From Nocardioides immobilis (GTDB lineage: Bacteria; Actinomycetota; Actinomycetes; Propionibacteriales; Nocardioidaceae), in the NCBI RefSeq assembly GCF_003515065.1, contig NZ_QXGH01000021.1, positions 1-64,000 on the forward strand: 64,000 nt of DNA, read 5' to 3'. Each line of letters begins with the position of its first letter. Position 1 is the stretch's first letter. Under the pieces are notes generated by a model, which had not been told where the DNA came from, searched no databases, and saw only the letters and a program-made list of their open reading frames with translations. Positions 32,197 to 39,573 of the stretch are shown here, piece by piece. A program made the translations under genes and the position numbers.

Positions 32197-32994
32197 CTAC
32201 CCGAATTCGCCGGCCTCGCAAGTCGCCATGACGACGGTTGCACCGCGTTCCTCGTCGTGGTGGATCGCCGCGCGCAGACCCGCACCAGCGAAGACTCCGG
32301 CGGCGGCCTGCGCCTGGTCGGCGCCGGTCTCGACGAGGACCGTCCCGCCGGGGGCGAGCCAGCGAGGGGCGAGCGCGGCGAGCCGTCGTACGACGTCGAG
32401 CCCGTCGCCACCGCCGTCCACCGTGTCGCGGGGCTCGTGGTCGCGGGACTCCGGCGGCATCAGGGCGATCGCGGCGGACGGCACGTAGGGAACGTTGGCC
32501 ACGAGTACGTCGACCCGGCCGCGGAGGCGCTCGGGGAGAGGGGCGTCGAGGTCACCCTCGTGGACGGTCCCGCCGACCGGCTCGAGGTTGCGCCGGGCGC
32601 ACGCGACCGCGACCGGGTCGAGGTCCGCCGCGTGGAGCTCGACACTCGGATGCCGGCTCCGGATGGCAAGGCCGAGCGCGCCCGACCCGCAGCACAGGTC
32701 GACGACCAGGGCTCCCGCAGGCACAACCGCCGCCGCGAGGTCGACCAGGAACGTGGTCCGCTGCCGGGGGATGAACACGCCAGGGTCGAGCACGACCCGT
32801 ACCCCGGCGAAGTCGACCCAGCCCACGACGTACTCCAACGGCTCGCCGGCGACCCGGCGCAGGACCAGCTTCTCCAGGCGGTCGCCGGATGCCGCCTCCA
32901 GCAGCAGCCGCGCCTCGTCCTCGGCGAAGACGCAGCCCGCGGCGCGCAAACGGGCGACCAGTCCGTCGTACGTCTCGGCGTCCAGCACGGTCAC
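32197..32994 (-). CDS. PrmC/HemK-like N5-glutamine methyltransferase (putative)
   Basis: 265 residues from GTG 32994, one base after the stop of the upstream acetyltransferase gene. It has the PrmC layout: PLEYVVGWVDFAGVRVVLDPGVFIPRQRT, SAM-binding VVDLCCGSGALGLA, and DVLVANVPYVPSAAIALMPPE. The catalytic NPPY is NVPY here. That is usual for the PrmC-related actinobacterial branch annotated as putative protein N5-glutamine methyltransferase rather than for genuine PrmC. The N-terminal helical domain is short. The substrate is unproven. Confidence 0.82.
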   Translation of the reverse strand: MTVLDAETYDGLVARLRAAGCVFAEDEARLLLEAASGDRLEKLVLRRVAGEPLEYVVGWVDFAGVRVVLDPGVFIPRQRTTFLVDLAAAVVPAGALVVDLCCGSGALGLAIRSRHPSVELHAADLDPVAVACARRNLEPVGGTVHEGDLDAPLPERLRGRVDVLVANVPYVPSAAIALMPPESRDHEPRDTVDGGGDGLDVVRRLAALAPRWLAPGGTVLVETGADQAQAAAGVFAGAGLRAAIHHDEERGATVVMATCEAGEFG

Positions 32995-32995
32995 C

Positions 32996-34234
32996 TCAGA
33001 AGTAGTCGCGGACGTGCAGCGGCCGACCGGCGCACGCGGCGTCGAGAACCGCGTCGTCCTCGGGCGTCCCGCCCTGGAGGAGGCCGGCCATCCGGATGTT
33101 CGCGCAGGTCTGCGCGCCCGACCACAACAGCGCCAGGCCGCCCGGCGTGAACGTCGCGATGTCGCGACCGCCGTTCCCCGGCGCGCAGGCGACGCCGTCG
33201 TCGGTGAGGAGCAGGCGGTAGTCGCCCTCGGTGCCTGCAATCGAGTCCTGGTGCACGCGGAACGCGACCTCGGCGCGGAAGCCGGGCCCGGGGAGGGCGG
33301 CGAACGCAGCGGGCATGTCGAGCAGTCGCAGCATGTAGGGGCGGCTCTCGACGACCCGCCAGCCGAGCGTCGGCAGCAGCAGGCGAGCGACGTCAGCCCC
33401 CGACGTCACCACGTGCACGTGCGGCGCGACGCTGGCGAACGAGCCGAGCAGTCGCCACAGCGCCTGGTAGCCGTCGGCGGTGGTGGCGATCAGGTCGACG
33501 ACGTCGATCTTCGCTCCGGCGCCGTACCCCCGACCACGGTTCCACAGGCAGTAGCCGACCGGGTCGCCCGCGTCATCGACGGCGAGCGTGACGCCGGTGA
33601 ACGCGGCCACCAGGGCGTCGTCGGTGGTGAGGAACGAGGGGCCGCGGCGGGTGAGCGGCCCGTTCTGGGCAGCGGCCCAGGTGTCGTAGAGGGCGCGCAC
33701 GGCCGGCATGTCGGCCACCGTCGCACGGCGGGTCCGTACGCCGACCGGCCGCCGCACCTGCTGCAGCTCGGCGGTCGGGACCTCGACGGTCTCGAGCATG
33801 GCGACGACCTCGTAGCCGGCACTGCGGTAGATGCCCGGCGCCGTCGGGTACAGCGTCGAGACGATGTCGCCACGCTCGACCGACGCCGCCAGCACCGCGC
33901 GGAAGAGCTCGCGCAGCAGGCCGCCCCCGCGGGCCTCGGCAGCGACCGTGACGCCGGCGATGCCGCTGGTCGGCAGCGTCCGGCCGTGCCACCAGGAGTC
34001 GTACTCGCGCCGGAGCATCCGTGCGCTCAACCGGCCCTCGCCGTCGAACGCGCCCCACCAGAGGCGGCCGGCTCCCGGGAAGCCCTCCCGCGTCGGACGG
34101 GTCACCCCTTCCGGGATCTCGCCGAACGCCTCGATGCCGAGCGCGGCGGACGCCTCGAAGTCGTCGACGGTGAGTGGCCGGACGGTGGGCCGGGGAATCG
34201 CATGGCTCTCGGTCACCGCGCCAGTCTGCGCCAT
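32996..34234 (-). CDS. Eis-like GNAT N-acetyltransferase
   Basis: 412 residues, the length of mycobacterial Eis. The layout is a first GNAT domain (VRPLTVDDFEASAALGIEAFGE; acetyl-CoA loop VTVAAEARGGGLLRELFRAVLA), a second GNAT-like domain, and a C-terminal SCP2-like part (DIATFTPGGLALLWSGAQT) ending in a terminal Phe carboxylate (VRDYF), which in Eis acts as general base. YRSAGYEVV corresponds to the acid tyrosine region. Substrates of Eis-type enzymes are amines including aminoglycosides (family knowledge). It is divergent from clpP and coupled to the PrmC-like gene. Confidence 0.83.
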   Translation of the reverse strand: MAQTGAVTESHAIPRPTVRPLTVDDFEASAALGIEAFGEIPEGVTRPTREGFPGAGRLWWGAFDGEGRLSARMLRREYDSWWHGRTLPTSGIAGVTVAAEARGGGLLRELFRAVLAASVERGDIVSTLYPTAPGIYRSAGYEVVAMLETVEVPTAELQQVRRPVGVRTRRATVADMPAVRALYDTWAAAQNGPLTRRGPSFLTTDDALVAAFTGVTLAVDDAGDPVGYCLWNRGRGYGAGAKIDVVDLIATTADGYQALWRLLGSFASVAPHVHVVTSGADVARLLLPTLGWRVVESRPYMLRLLDMPAAFAALPGPGFRAEVAFRVHQDSIAGTEGDYRLLLTDDGVACAPGNGGRDIATFTPGGLALLWSGAQTCANIRMAGLLQGGTPEDDAVLDAACAGRPLHVRDYF

Positions 34235-34305
34235 GGCCCGAGCGGCCCGGCACCGATTTTCGTCGGCGGTACGACGAGCCGGGTCGCCGTACTGCTGCGG
34301 GCTGA

Positions 34306-34320
34306 TCTGCCGTCAGCAGA
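34306..34320. promoter_or_regulatory. PopR-type palindrome upstream of clpP pair
   Basis: TCTGC at 34306-34310 and GCAGA at 34316-34320 are separated by five bases, 42 bases before the clpP start. As I recall it, the PopR site before Streptomyces clpP3 is TTCTGCC-N3-GGCAGAA, whose core is the same TCTGC-N5-GCAGA. A PopR/ClgR-like gene lies 1.5 kb away. Confidence 0.5.
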
Positions 34321-34361
34321 GAGCTATTGGGACAGGCGCGCTCCTCGCGCACCGTGGAGCC

Positions 34362-34982
34362 ATGACCACCAACACACCCGACCGACCTCTCCTGATGGTC
34401 GACGACCAGCTGACCTCCCAGCTGCTGCGGCAGCGGATCATCGTGCTCGGCCAGGAGGTCGACGACCGCGTCGCGAACCGGCTCTGCGCGGCGCTGCTGC
34501 TGCTGTCGGCCGAGGACCCGCACCGCGACATCAGCCTCTACATCAACAGTCCGGGCGGCTCGGTGACCGCGGGGCTGGCGATCTACGACACGATGCGGAT
34601 GATCCCCAACGACGTGAGCACCCTCGCGATGGGGCTGGCCGCCAGCATGGGCCAGTTCCTGCTGTCGGCCGGTACGCCGGGGAAGCGCTACGTGCTGCCC
34701 CACGCCCGCGTGTTGCTCCACCAGGGCTCCGCCGGGATCGGCGGGACCGCGATCGACATCGAGATCCAGGCCGAGAACCTCGAGCACACCAAGCGGGTCC
34801 TCATGGGCCTGATCGCCGAGCACACCGGCCAGCCGGTCGAGCGGGTCGAGAAGGACGCGCTGCGCGACCGGTGGTTCACCGCCGAGGAGGCGAAGGACTA
34901 CGGCTTCGTCGACGAGATCCTCACCGACGTACGGGCGGTTGCCCCCGCGCGGCCGTCGGTGGCGTTCGGGGGTCTGGCATGA
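34362..34982 (+). CDS. clpP: ATP-dependent Clp protease proteolytic subunit, first of pair
   Basis: 206 residues from ATG 34362. The serine protease barrel subunit has the catalytic triad positions S95 (LAASMGQF), H120 (ARVLLHQG) and an Asp near 172. ISLYINSPGGSVTAGLAIYDTM is the family core. Length is normal with a short propeptide-like N terminus. It is coupled by a four-base overlap to a second clpP, as in actinobacterial clpP1P2 and clpP3P4 operons where the two products form a mixed tetradecamer. The linked ClgR/PopR gene and the palindrome upstream suggest stress-inducible control. Confidence 0.92.
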   Translation: MTTNTPDRPLLMVDDQLTSQLLRQRIIVLGQEVDDRVANRLCAALLLLSAEDPHRDISLYINSPGGSVTAGLAIYDTMRMIPNDVSTLAMGLAASMGQFLLSAGTPGKRYVLPHARVLLHQGSAGIGGTAIDIEIQAENLEHTKRVLMGLIAEHTGQPVERVEKDALRDRWFTAEEAKDYGFVDEILTDVRAVAPARPSVAFGGLA

Positions 34983-35581
34983 GCCAGTACACGATCCCCA
35001 GCGTGGTCGAGAAGACCGTGCGTGGCGAGCGGGCGGTCGACATCTACAGCCGGCTGCTGAGCGACCGGATCGTCTACATCGGCACCGAGATCGACGACGG
35101 GGTGGCCAACGTGGTGATCGCGCAGCTGCTGCACCTGGAGGCCGACAGCCCCGACAGCCCGATCAGCCTCTACCTCAACTCGCCCGGTGGATCGGTGACG
35201 GCGATGCTCGGGATCTACGACACGATGCAGTTCGTCCGTGCCCCGGTGGCCACGACCTGCGTCGGGCAGGCCGCGTCGTCCGCGGCGGTGCTGCTGGCGG
35301 CGGGTGCTCCGGGCCGCCGGTCGGTGCTCCCGCGCTCGCGGGTGATCCTGCACCAGCCGTCCGGCAGCGGGCAGGGGACGCTGCCCGACCTGGCCGTGCA
35401 GGCCAAGGAGATCGCGCGGCTGCGGGCAACGATGGAGGAGGTGCTCGCGCAGCACACCGGGCAGCCCGTGGCCCGGCTGCGGGAGGACACCGACCGCGAC
35501 CTCATCCTCGACGCGGCGGGCGCCGTCGCCTACGGGATCGCAGACACGGTGCTCGAGTCGCGGAAGGGCCAGGCGGCGTGA
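34979..35581 (+). CDS. clpP: ATP-dependent Clp protease proteolytic subunit, second of pair
   Basis: 200 residues from ATG 34979, overlapping the previous stop by four bases. The catalytic serine is S100 in CVGQAASSAAVLLAAG, the histidine is H125 in SRVILHQPSGSGQG, and ISLYLNSPGGSVTAMLGIYDTMQ is the family core. The protein differs clearly from its partner, so the two are expected to form distinct rings of one particle. Whether this is the housekeeping clpP1P2 pair (usually next to tig and clpX) or an extra pair cannot be settled here; absence of clpX and tig nearby favours an extra pair. Confidence 0.92.
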   Translation: MSQYTIPSVVEKTVRGERAVDIYSRLLSDRIVYIGTEIDDGVANVVIAQLLHLEADSPDSPISLYLNSPGGSVTAMLGIYDTMQFVRAPVATTCVGQAASSAAVLLAAGAPGRRSVLPRSRVILHQPSGSGQGTLPDLAVQAKEIARLRATMEEVLAQHTGQPVARLREDTDRDLILDAAGAVAYGIADTVLESRKGQAA

Positions 35582-35591
35582 CGCCGCGCGG

Positions 35592-35828
35592 TCACTGCCC
35601 TTCGGGGAGCAGGATCCAGGCGGCCAGGTAGACGATGGCCGGCGACCCGAAGCCGAAGATGGTGGCCGCGACCAGGGCGATCCGGATGATGTTGGCGTCG
35701 ATGCCGGTGTAGTCGGCGAAGCCGCCGCAGACCCCGGTGAGCATCCGGTTGTGACGGCTGCGCACCAGGAGGCTCCGCCCGGTCGGCTGGGCGGGGACCT
35801 GCGGGGAGTAGGGCTCGTAGCTGCTCAT
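35592..35828 (-). CDS. PspC domain membrane protein
   Basis: 78 residues. The PspC core is visible: LVRSRHNRMLTGVCGGFADYTGIDANIIRIALV, then a single hydrophobic segment AATIFGFGSPAIVYLAAWILLPEG. PspC proteins sense or buffer envelope stress (family knowledge). It is convergent with the clpP pair and lies downstream of the ClgR/PopR-like regulator on the same strand, 70 bases apart, so the two are probably one transcript. Confidence 0.88.
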   Translation of the reverse strand: MSSYEPYSPQVPAQPTGRSLLVRSRHNRMLTGVCGGFADYTGIDANIIRIALVAATIFGFGSPAIVYLAAWILLPEGQ

Positions 35829-35898
35829 TGCCCCAGCGTGCCGCGCCCGCGACGTGCGGACATCGGGGATCGACCCTGACCGCCCCCTGATCCGGCGC

Positions 35899-36195
35899 CT
35901 ACGCGGCGAGGCAGACCGGTCCGTGCAGCCGCCGCGCGACCCGCAGCGTCAGGTCGGCCATCCGCAACCCGAGCGCACCGGCCACGGCAGCCAGCACCTC
36001 GGAGCTCGGCTCCTTGAGGCCGCGCTCGACCTCGGACAGGTACTGCACCGAGATCCCGGCCCGCTGGGCGACGTCGGACAAGGTCCGCTCGCTGCGGTGG
36101 CGCTCCTGCCGGATCTCCTCGCCGGCGGCCTCGCGCCACAGCGGCTCGACGGGCGCCGGCGTGGACGGCGCGGGAAACCTGATGACCTCACCCAT
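35899..36195 (-). CDS. ClgR/PopR-like XRE family regulator
   Basis: 98 residues. The XRE helix-turn-helix ERTLSDVAQRAGISVQYLSEVERGLKEPSSEVLAAVAGALGL matches ClgR and PopR closely (YLSEVERGxKEPSSE is diagnostic). The N terminus (VIRFPAPS) and short length resemble PopR-like forms. The C terminus ends ...GPVCLAA: terminal Ala-Ala is the signal that makes Streptomyces ClgR and PopR substrates of ClpP (family knowledge). A perfect match to the ClgR-box pattern lies upstream at 36237-36250. Likely role: activates the clpP pair and its own operon and is itself degraded by ClpP. Confidence 0.85.
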   Translation of the reverse strand: MGEVIRFPAPSTPAPVEPLWREAAGEEIRQERHRSERTLSDVAQRAGISVQYLSEVERGLKEPSSEVLAAVAGALGLRMADLTLRVARRLHGPVCLAA

Positions 36196-36236
36196 GGGTC
36201 GACGCTAGGCCGGGCCGAGGCACCGTGACAGGGATG

Positions 36237-36250
36237 TTCGCTCCCGGCGT
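36237..36250. promoter_or_regulatory. ClgR-box (GTTCGC-N5-GCG)
   Basis: GTTCGC at 36237-36242, then five bases (TCCCG), then GCG at 36248-36250. This is an exact match to the GTTCGC-N5-GCG motif described, as I recall, for Streptomyces ClgR. It lies 42 bases upstream of the ClgR/PopR-like start at 36195, which suggests autoregulation. Confidence 0.5.
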
Positions 36251-36299
36251 ACGGACGGGATGGTCCTGCGCGGCCACGACCTACGGCATCATTCTCGGC

Positions 36300-37097
36300 A
36301 TGCGGCCGCAGGTCGTCGCCCACCGCGGCGCCAGTCACGAGATCGCCGAGCACACCCTGGGCGCGTATCTCCGCGCACTCGACGCCGGTGCCGGCGGGCT
36401 GGAGTGCGACGTACGGCTGACCGCCGACGGCCATCTGGTCTGCGTGCACGACCGCGACCTGCGTCGGACGGCGAGCACCCGCGGGCTGGTGTCGACGATG
36501 GACCTCGCCGAGCTCAACGAGCTGGACTTCTCCGCGTGGAAGAACCCGTGGGCCGACCTCGACGACGAGGCACCGGACCGCGACGAGGACCTCGGCAAGG
36601 TGCTCACCCTCCGCAAGCTGCTGGAGACGGTCGCCGACTACGACCGGCGGGTCGAGGTGGCGATCGAGACCAAGCACCCCACCCGGTTCGGCGGGCTGGT
36701 CGAGAAGCGGCTGGTCGAGATGCTGCGCGACTTCGGCTGGGAGACACCCGGGTCGCCGGTGCGGGTGATGAGCTTCTCGTTCACCGCGCTGCAACGCGTG
36801 GAGCGGCTGGCGCCCGACGTCGCGCGGGTGCAGCTCATCGACAAGCCGGCGGCGTGGCCGATGCTGCGGCGCGTCGTCGGCAGCGACACGATCATGGGAC
36901 CGGGCATCAACCTGCTGCGCGAGCACCCGCGGATCGTGGAGAGCATGCGCCGCGGTGACCGGCCGGTCCACGTCTGGACGGTCAACACCGAGCCCGACCT
37001 GGACCTGTGCCTGAAGATGGGCGTGCGGGCCGTGATCACCGACCGGCCGGCGTACATCCTCGACCTGCTCGACGGCCGGGGTGAAGTGGCCGGATAG
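36300..37097 (+). CDS. Glycerophosphodiester phosphodiesterase family protein
   Basis: 265 residues from ATG 36300; the in-frame extension to 36225 runs through the ClgR-box region and is unlikely. TIM-barrel GDPD motifs are VVAHRGAS and EHTLGAYLRALDAGAGGLECDVRLTADGHLVCVHDRDLRRTAS with the catalytic His pair and metal ligands, later VEVAIETKHP, and the final HVWTVNTEPD and GVRAVITDRP. No signal peptide, so cytosolic. It hydrolyses glycerophosphodiesters to glycerol-3-phosphate and alcohol. Confidence 0.9.
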   Translation: MRPQVVAHRGASHEIAEHTLGAYLRALDAGAGGLECDVRLTADGHLVCVHDRDLRRTASTRGLVSTMDLAELNELDFSAWKNPWADLDDEAPDRDEDLGKVLTLRKLLETVADYDRRVEVAIETKHPTRFGGLVEKRLVEMLRDFGWETPGSPVRVMSFSFTALQRVERLAPDVARVQLIDKPAAWPMLRRVVGSDTIMGPGINLLREHPRIVESMRRGDRPVHVWTVNTEPDLDLCLKMGVRAVITDRPAYILDLLDGRGEVAG

Positions 37098-37120
37098 GGC
37101 TGCCGATAGGTTCTGGGGCC

Positions 37121-38062
37121 ATGGCCAAGAAGAACCGTGCGAAGACGCGCGCCGCCGAGACCACCGCGCCCGGAGAGGTCGGGCCGCGCCAGCCCTGCCC
37201 GTGCGGCTCCGGCAAGCGCTACAAGGCGTGTCACGGCGCCCCGGGCGGCGGCACCGTGTTCGTGAAGCGCCCGTTCGACGGCCTCGCGTCCGAGTGCGAC
37301 CTGGTCGCGATGCGGGAGCTGGTGCCGGCCGCGTCTGCGGCGCTGCCGCTGACCGGGGAGTACGCCGACCGCGCCGTCCGGGTCTGCACGCTGCTCCCGA
37401 TGGCCGCCCCTGCCATGGTCCGGGAGAGTGGCGAGGTCTGGCTCGGCCTCCAGGTCCAGCACAGCTTCGGCGACCCCTCGCGCGACCTCGCTGCCGTGCT
37501 GCTCGCGGCGCTCGACGCCGAGCCCGGCACGCCCATGGTCGGGCTCACCGAGTCGCCCGGCCAGGGCCCACGGCTGCAGGACCTCGTCGCCGACGAGCCG
37601 CTGCAGATCGAGGTGCACGAAGGCTTCGACTTCTGGGTGTCCGACGTCGAGGACTCCCCGGAGCTGGCCGAGGCGCTCGAGCAGGCGCAGGGCGCCACGT
37701 CACCGACCGCCCGTCTGGCATCGGTCGCGTCGGCGTACTGGACCCTTCTCGGCGACAAGGAGTTCCTGCGCTGGGTGATGCCCGAGCCCGAGGACGACCT
37801 GCTGGACGCGTTCGCGCGGCTGCACGTCGCCGGGGAGGACCGCGTCGTCGACGGCGCCCGCCTCATCGGCATGTTCCGCGCCCACGGCGTCGTCGCGCCG
37901 GTCTGGGAGCTCCCGCCGGGCACCGGCGTCGAAGGAGTCGAGGACGCGGCCGCGGAGCTGCGCGCCCGGCTCGACCAGGCGCTCGCCGACGACGCCGAGC
38001 TCACGACCGAGGAGCGCTCGGCCCGGGCCGGCCTCGCGAACCGTCAGGTCACGATTCGCTGA
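37121..38062 (+). CDS. DUF5926 family protein with SEC-C motif
   Basis: 313 residues. Lys/Arg-rich N terminus, then a SEC-C zinc motif CPCGSGKRYKACHG at residues 26-39, as found at the C terminus of SecA. The remaining 270 residues correspond to the actinobacterial DUF5926 family (RPFDGLASECDLVAMRELVPAA is a recognisable core). No membrane segments. It could bind ribosome or Sec components through the zinc motif; the actual role is unknown. It stands 23 bases after the GDPD gene. Confidence 0.82.
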   Translation: MAKKNRAKTRAAETTAPGEVGPRQPCPCGSGKRYKACHGAPGGGTVFVKRPFDGLASECDLVAMRELVPAASAALPLTGEYADRAVRVCTLLPMAAPAMVRESGEVWLGLQVQHSFGDPSRDLAAVLLAALDAEPGTPMVGLTESPGQGPRLQDLVADEPLQIEVHEGFDFWVSDVEDSPELAEALEQAQGATSPTARLASVASAYWTLLGDKEFLRWVMPEPEDDLLDAFARLHVAGEDRVVDGARLIGMFRAHGVVAPVWELPPGTGVEGVEDAAAELRARLDQALADDAELTTEERSARAGLANRQVTIR

Positions 38063-38079
38063 ACCTCGCTGAGCCCGGC

Positions 38080-39132
38080 TCAGTCCCTCGGCTGGAGCGC
38101 CCAGGTGTGCAGACGGGAGTAGCCCTTCACCGACACCCGGCGCACCCGGCGGAGGCGGTACGGCAACCCGTCGGTGTGCTCGCGATCGGCATCGTCGGTG
38201 TCTTCGCTGTCGGAGCCGGTCAGCGCGGCGTACATCCCGCGGTCGATGAGGACCGTGCCCGGCCGCGCGACGCTGGTGAGGCGAGCAGCGATGTTGACGA
38301 CCGGCCCGAACACGTCGCCGAGGCGGGTGACCACCTCGCCGTACGCCACTCCCGCGCGGACCGCCGGGAACTCGTCGTCGGGGTCGGCCCCGCGCCGGGT
38401 CAGCTCCGACGCGATCGCGGCGGCCTCCTCGGCGGTGTCGGCGACGATCAGGACCTCGTCGCCGATGTTCTTGATGATCCGGCCGTTGTGCTCGATCACG
38501 GTGTCGAGGGCGGCGGTCTCGAACGCCTCCAGCCAGCCGACGAGCTCGCGGTCGGAGAGGGTCCGCGAGCGTGACGTGTAGCCGACTATGTCGACGAAGC
38601 AGACCGCCCGGTTGCTCGCGCGGTCACCATTGCCGGCGACCGCCAGCATCCGGGACGCCGCGTTCAGCACGTGCCGCCGCCAGATGAACGACTGCAGGTC
38701 CTCGACCTTCGGCATCACCTCGTCGGCGAGGGCCAGGATGCCGTCGGCCGGGTCGATCCCTGTGTCCAGCGCGGTCTCGGCCAGCAGGCTGACCTGCCAC
38801 TCGGCCAGGCGGGCGAAGCTGCGGCCCAGCGTCCGGACCAGCCCGTCCTGGCTGTCCTGGGTGATGATGCCGAGGTTGATCAGGGCCTGGGTGTTCTTGA
38901 GGGCCTGGACGTCACTGTCGGTGAACGCCCGCTCCTCGGGCTCGGCGTGGGCGAAGCCGAGCAGGTGCCAGAGCTCGCGGGCGGCTTCGAGCGACATGCC
39001 CGCCTGCTCGGCCACCTCTACCTGCGTGAGTGCGGGCCGCTCTCCCAGCAGACGCTCCTCGAGAGCGTCGAGCACACCCGGGCCGGCCGACGGTGCGATG
39101 GCCGGTTCGGCCGGCGATTCGGGTGCGATCAT
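38080..39132 (-). CDS. Class III adenylate cyclase with pH-sensor-type regulatory domain
   Basis: 350 residues. The N-terminal 60-150 residues (ALTQVEVAEQAGMSLEAARELWHLLGF and following helices) correspond to the adenylate-cyclase regulatory domain known from mycobacterial Rv1264/Rv2212. The catalytic domain has the metal residues in CFVDIVGYTSRSR and NIGDEVLIV, the adenine-selecting Lys in IIKNIGDE, and the transition-state Asn/Arg in VNIAARLTSV. A homodimer making cAMP is expected. It lies two bases after a cyclic-nucleotide-binding protein gene, so sensor and producer are cotranscribed. Confidence 0.88.
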   Translation of the reverse strand: MIAPESPAEPAIAPSAGPGVLDALEERLLGERPALTQVEVAEQAGMSLEAARELWHLLGFAHAEPEERAFTDSDVQALKNTQALINLGIITQDSQDGLVRTLGRSFARLAEWQVSLLAETALDTGIDPADGILALADEVMPKVEDLQSFIWRRHVLNAASRMLAVAGNGDRASNRAVCFVDIVGYTSRSRTLSDRELVGWLEAFETAALDTVIEHNGRIIKNIGDEVLIVADTAEEAAAIASELTRRGADPDDEFPAVRAGVAYGEVVTRLGDVFGPVVNIAARLTSVARPGTVLIDRGMYAALTGSDSEDTDDADREHTDGLPYRLRRVRRVSVKGYSRLHTWALQPRD

Positions 39133-39134
39133 GT

Positions 39135-39500
39135 TCAGCTGACGCGGGACTGTGCGACCTCGACCAGGGCCTGGTGGAAGGACGGCATCTCGGCGTCGAG
39201 CTTGAGCAGCGTCTCGTCGGTGAGGTGGATCGTGTCGAGCTCGGTCAGCGCGACGATGGTCGCGTTGCGCAGCTTGTGGCCCATGATCGCGGCCTCGCCG
39301 ACGATGTCACCGGCGCCGAGCTGCGCGATCTCGCTGCCGTCGACCCGAACGGAGACAGTGCCGTCGAGGATGATGTAGGCCTTGTCCGCGGGGGTGTCCT
39401 TCCAGATCGGGGACCAGCCCTCCGGAAGGTGCACGCGGCGTCCGACGCCGCTGATCTTTGCGACCTCTTTGGGAGTGAAGTGCTCGAAGAACGTTGCCAT
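39135..39500 (-). CDS. Single-domain cyclic-nucleotide-binding protein
   Basis: 121 residues from ATG 39500 (GAAAGGG ribosome site; the longer frame to 39590 lacks support). One cNMP-binding beta-barrel: VHLPEGWSPIW, TPADKAYIILDGTVSVRVDGSEIAQLGAGDIVGEAAIMG, and RNATIVALTELDTIHL. The phosphate-binding cassette has its Glu (GEAA) and Arg (RNAT). There is no DNA-binding or enzymatic domain, so it may act by protein contact, plausibly on the cyclase encoded two bases downstream, or as a cAMP buffer. Role inferred from context only. Confidence 0.82.
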   Translation of the reverse strand: MATFFEHFTPKEVAKISGVGRRVHLPEGWSPIWKDTPADKAYIILDGTVSVRVDGSEIAQLGAGDIVGEAAIMGHKLRNATIVALTELDTIHLTDETLLKLDAEMPSFHQALVEVAQSRVS

Positions 39501-39573
39501 GCTGACCCTTTCGGTGCGGTCTCCCCATGAGCGCGGCACCCGCGCTTGGAGTGACCTTATCCGTAACGTGGCG

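Noticed and set aside
33219..35162. Long open frames antisense to real genes, for example in the mtlA, LAL and repSA regions
   Set aside because: They are produced by the high GC content: their products are Arg/Ala/Gly-rich with no domains, and the opposite frames carry clear conserved motifs.
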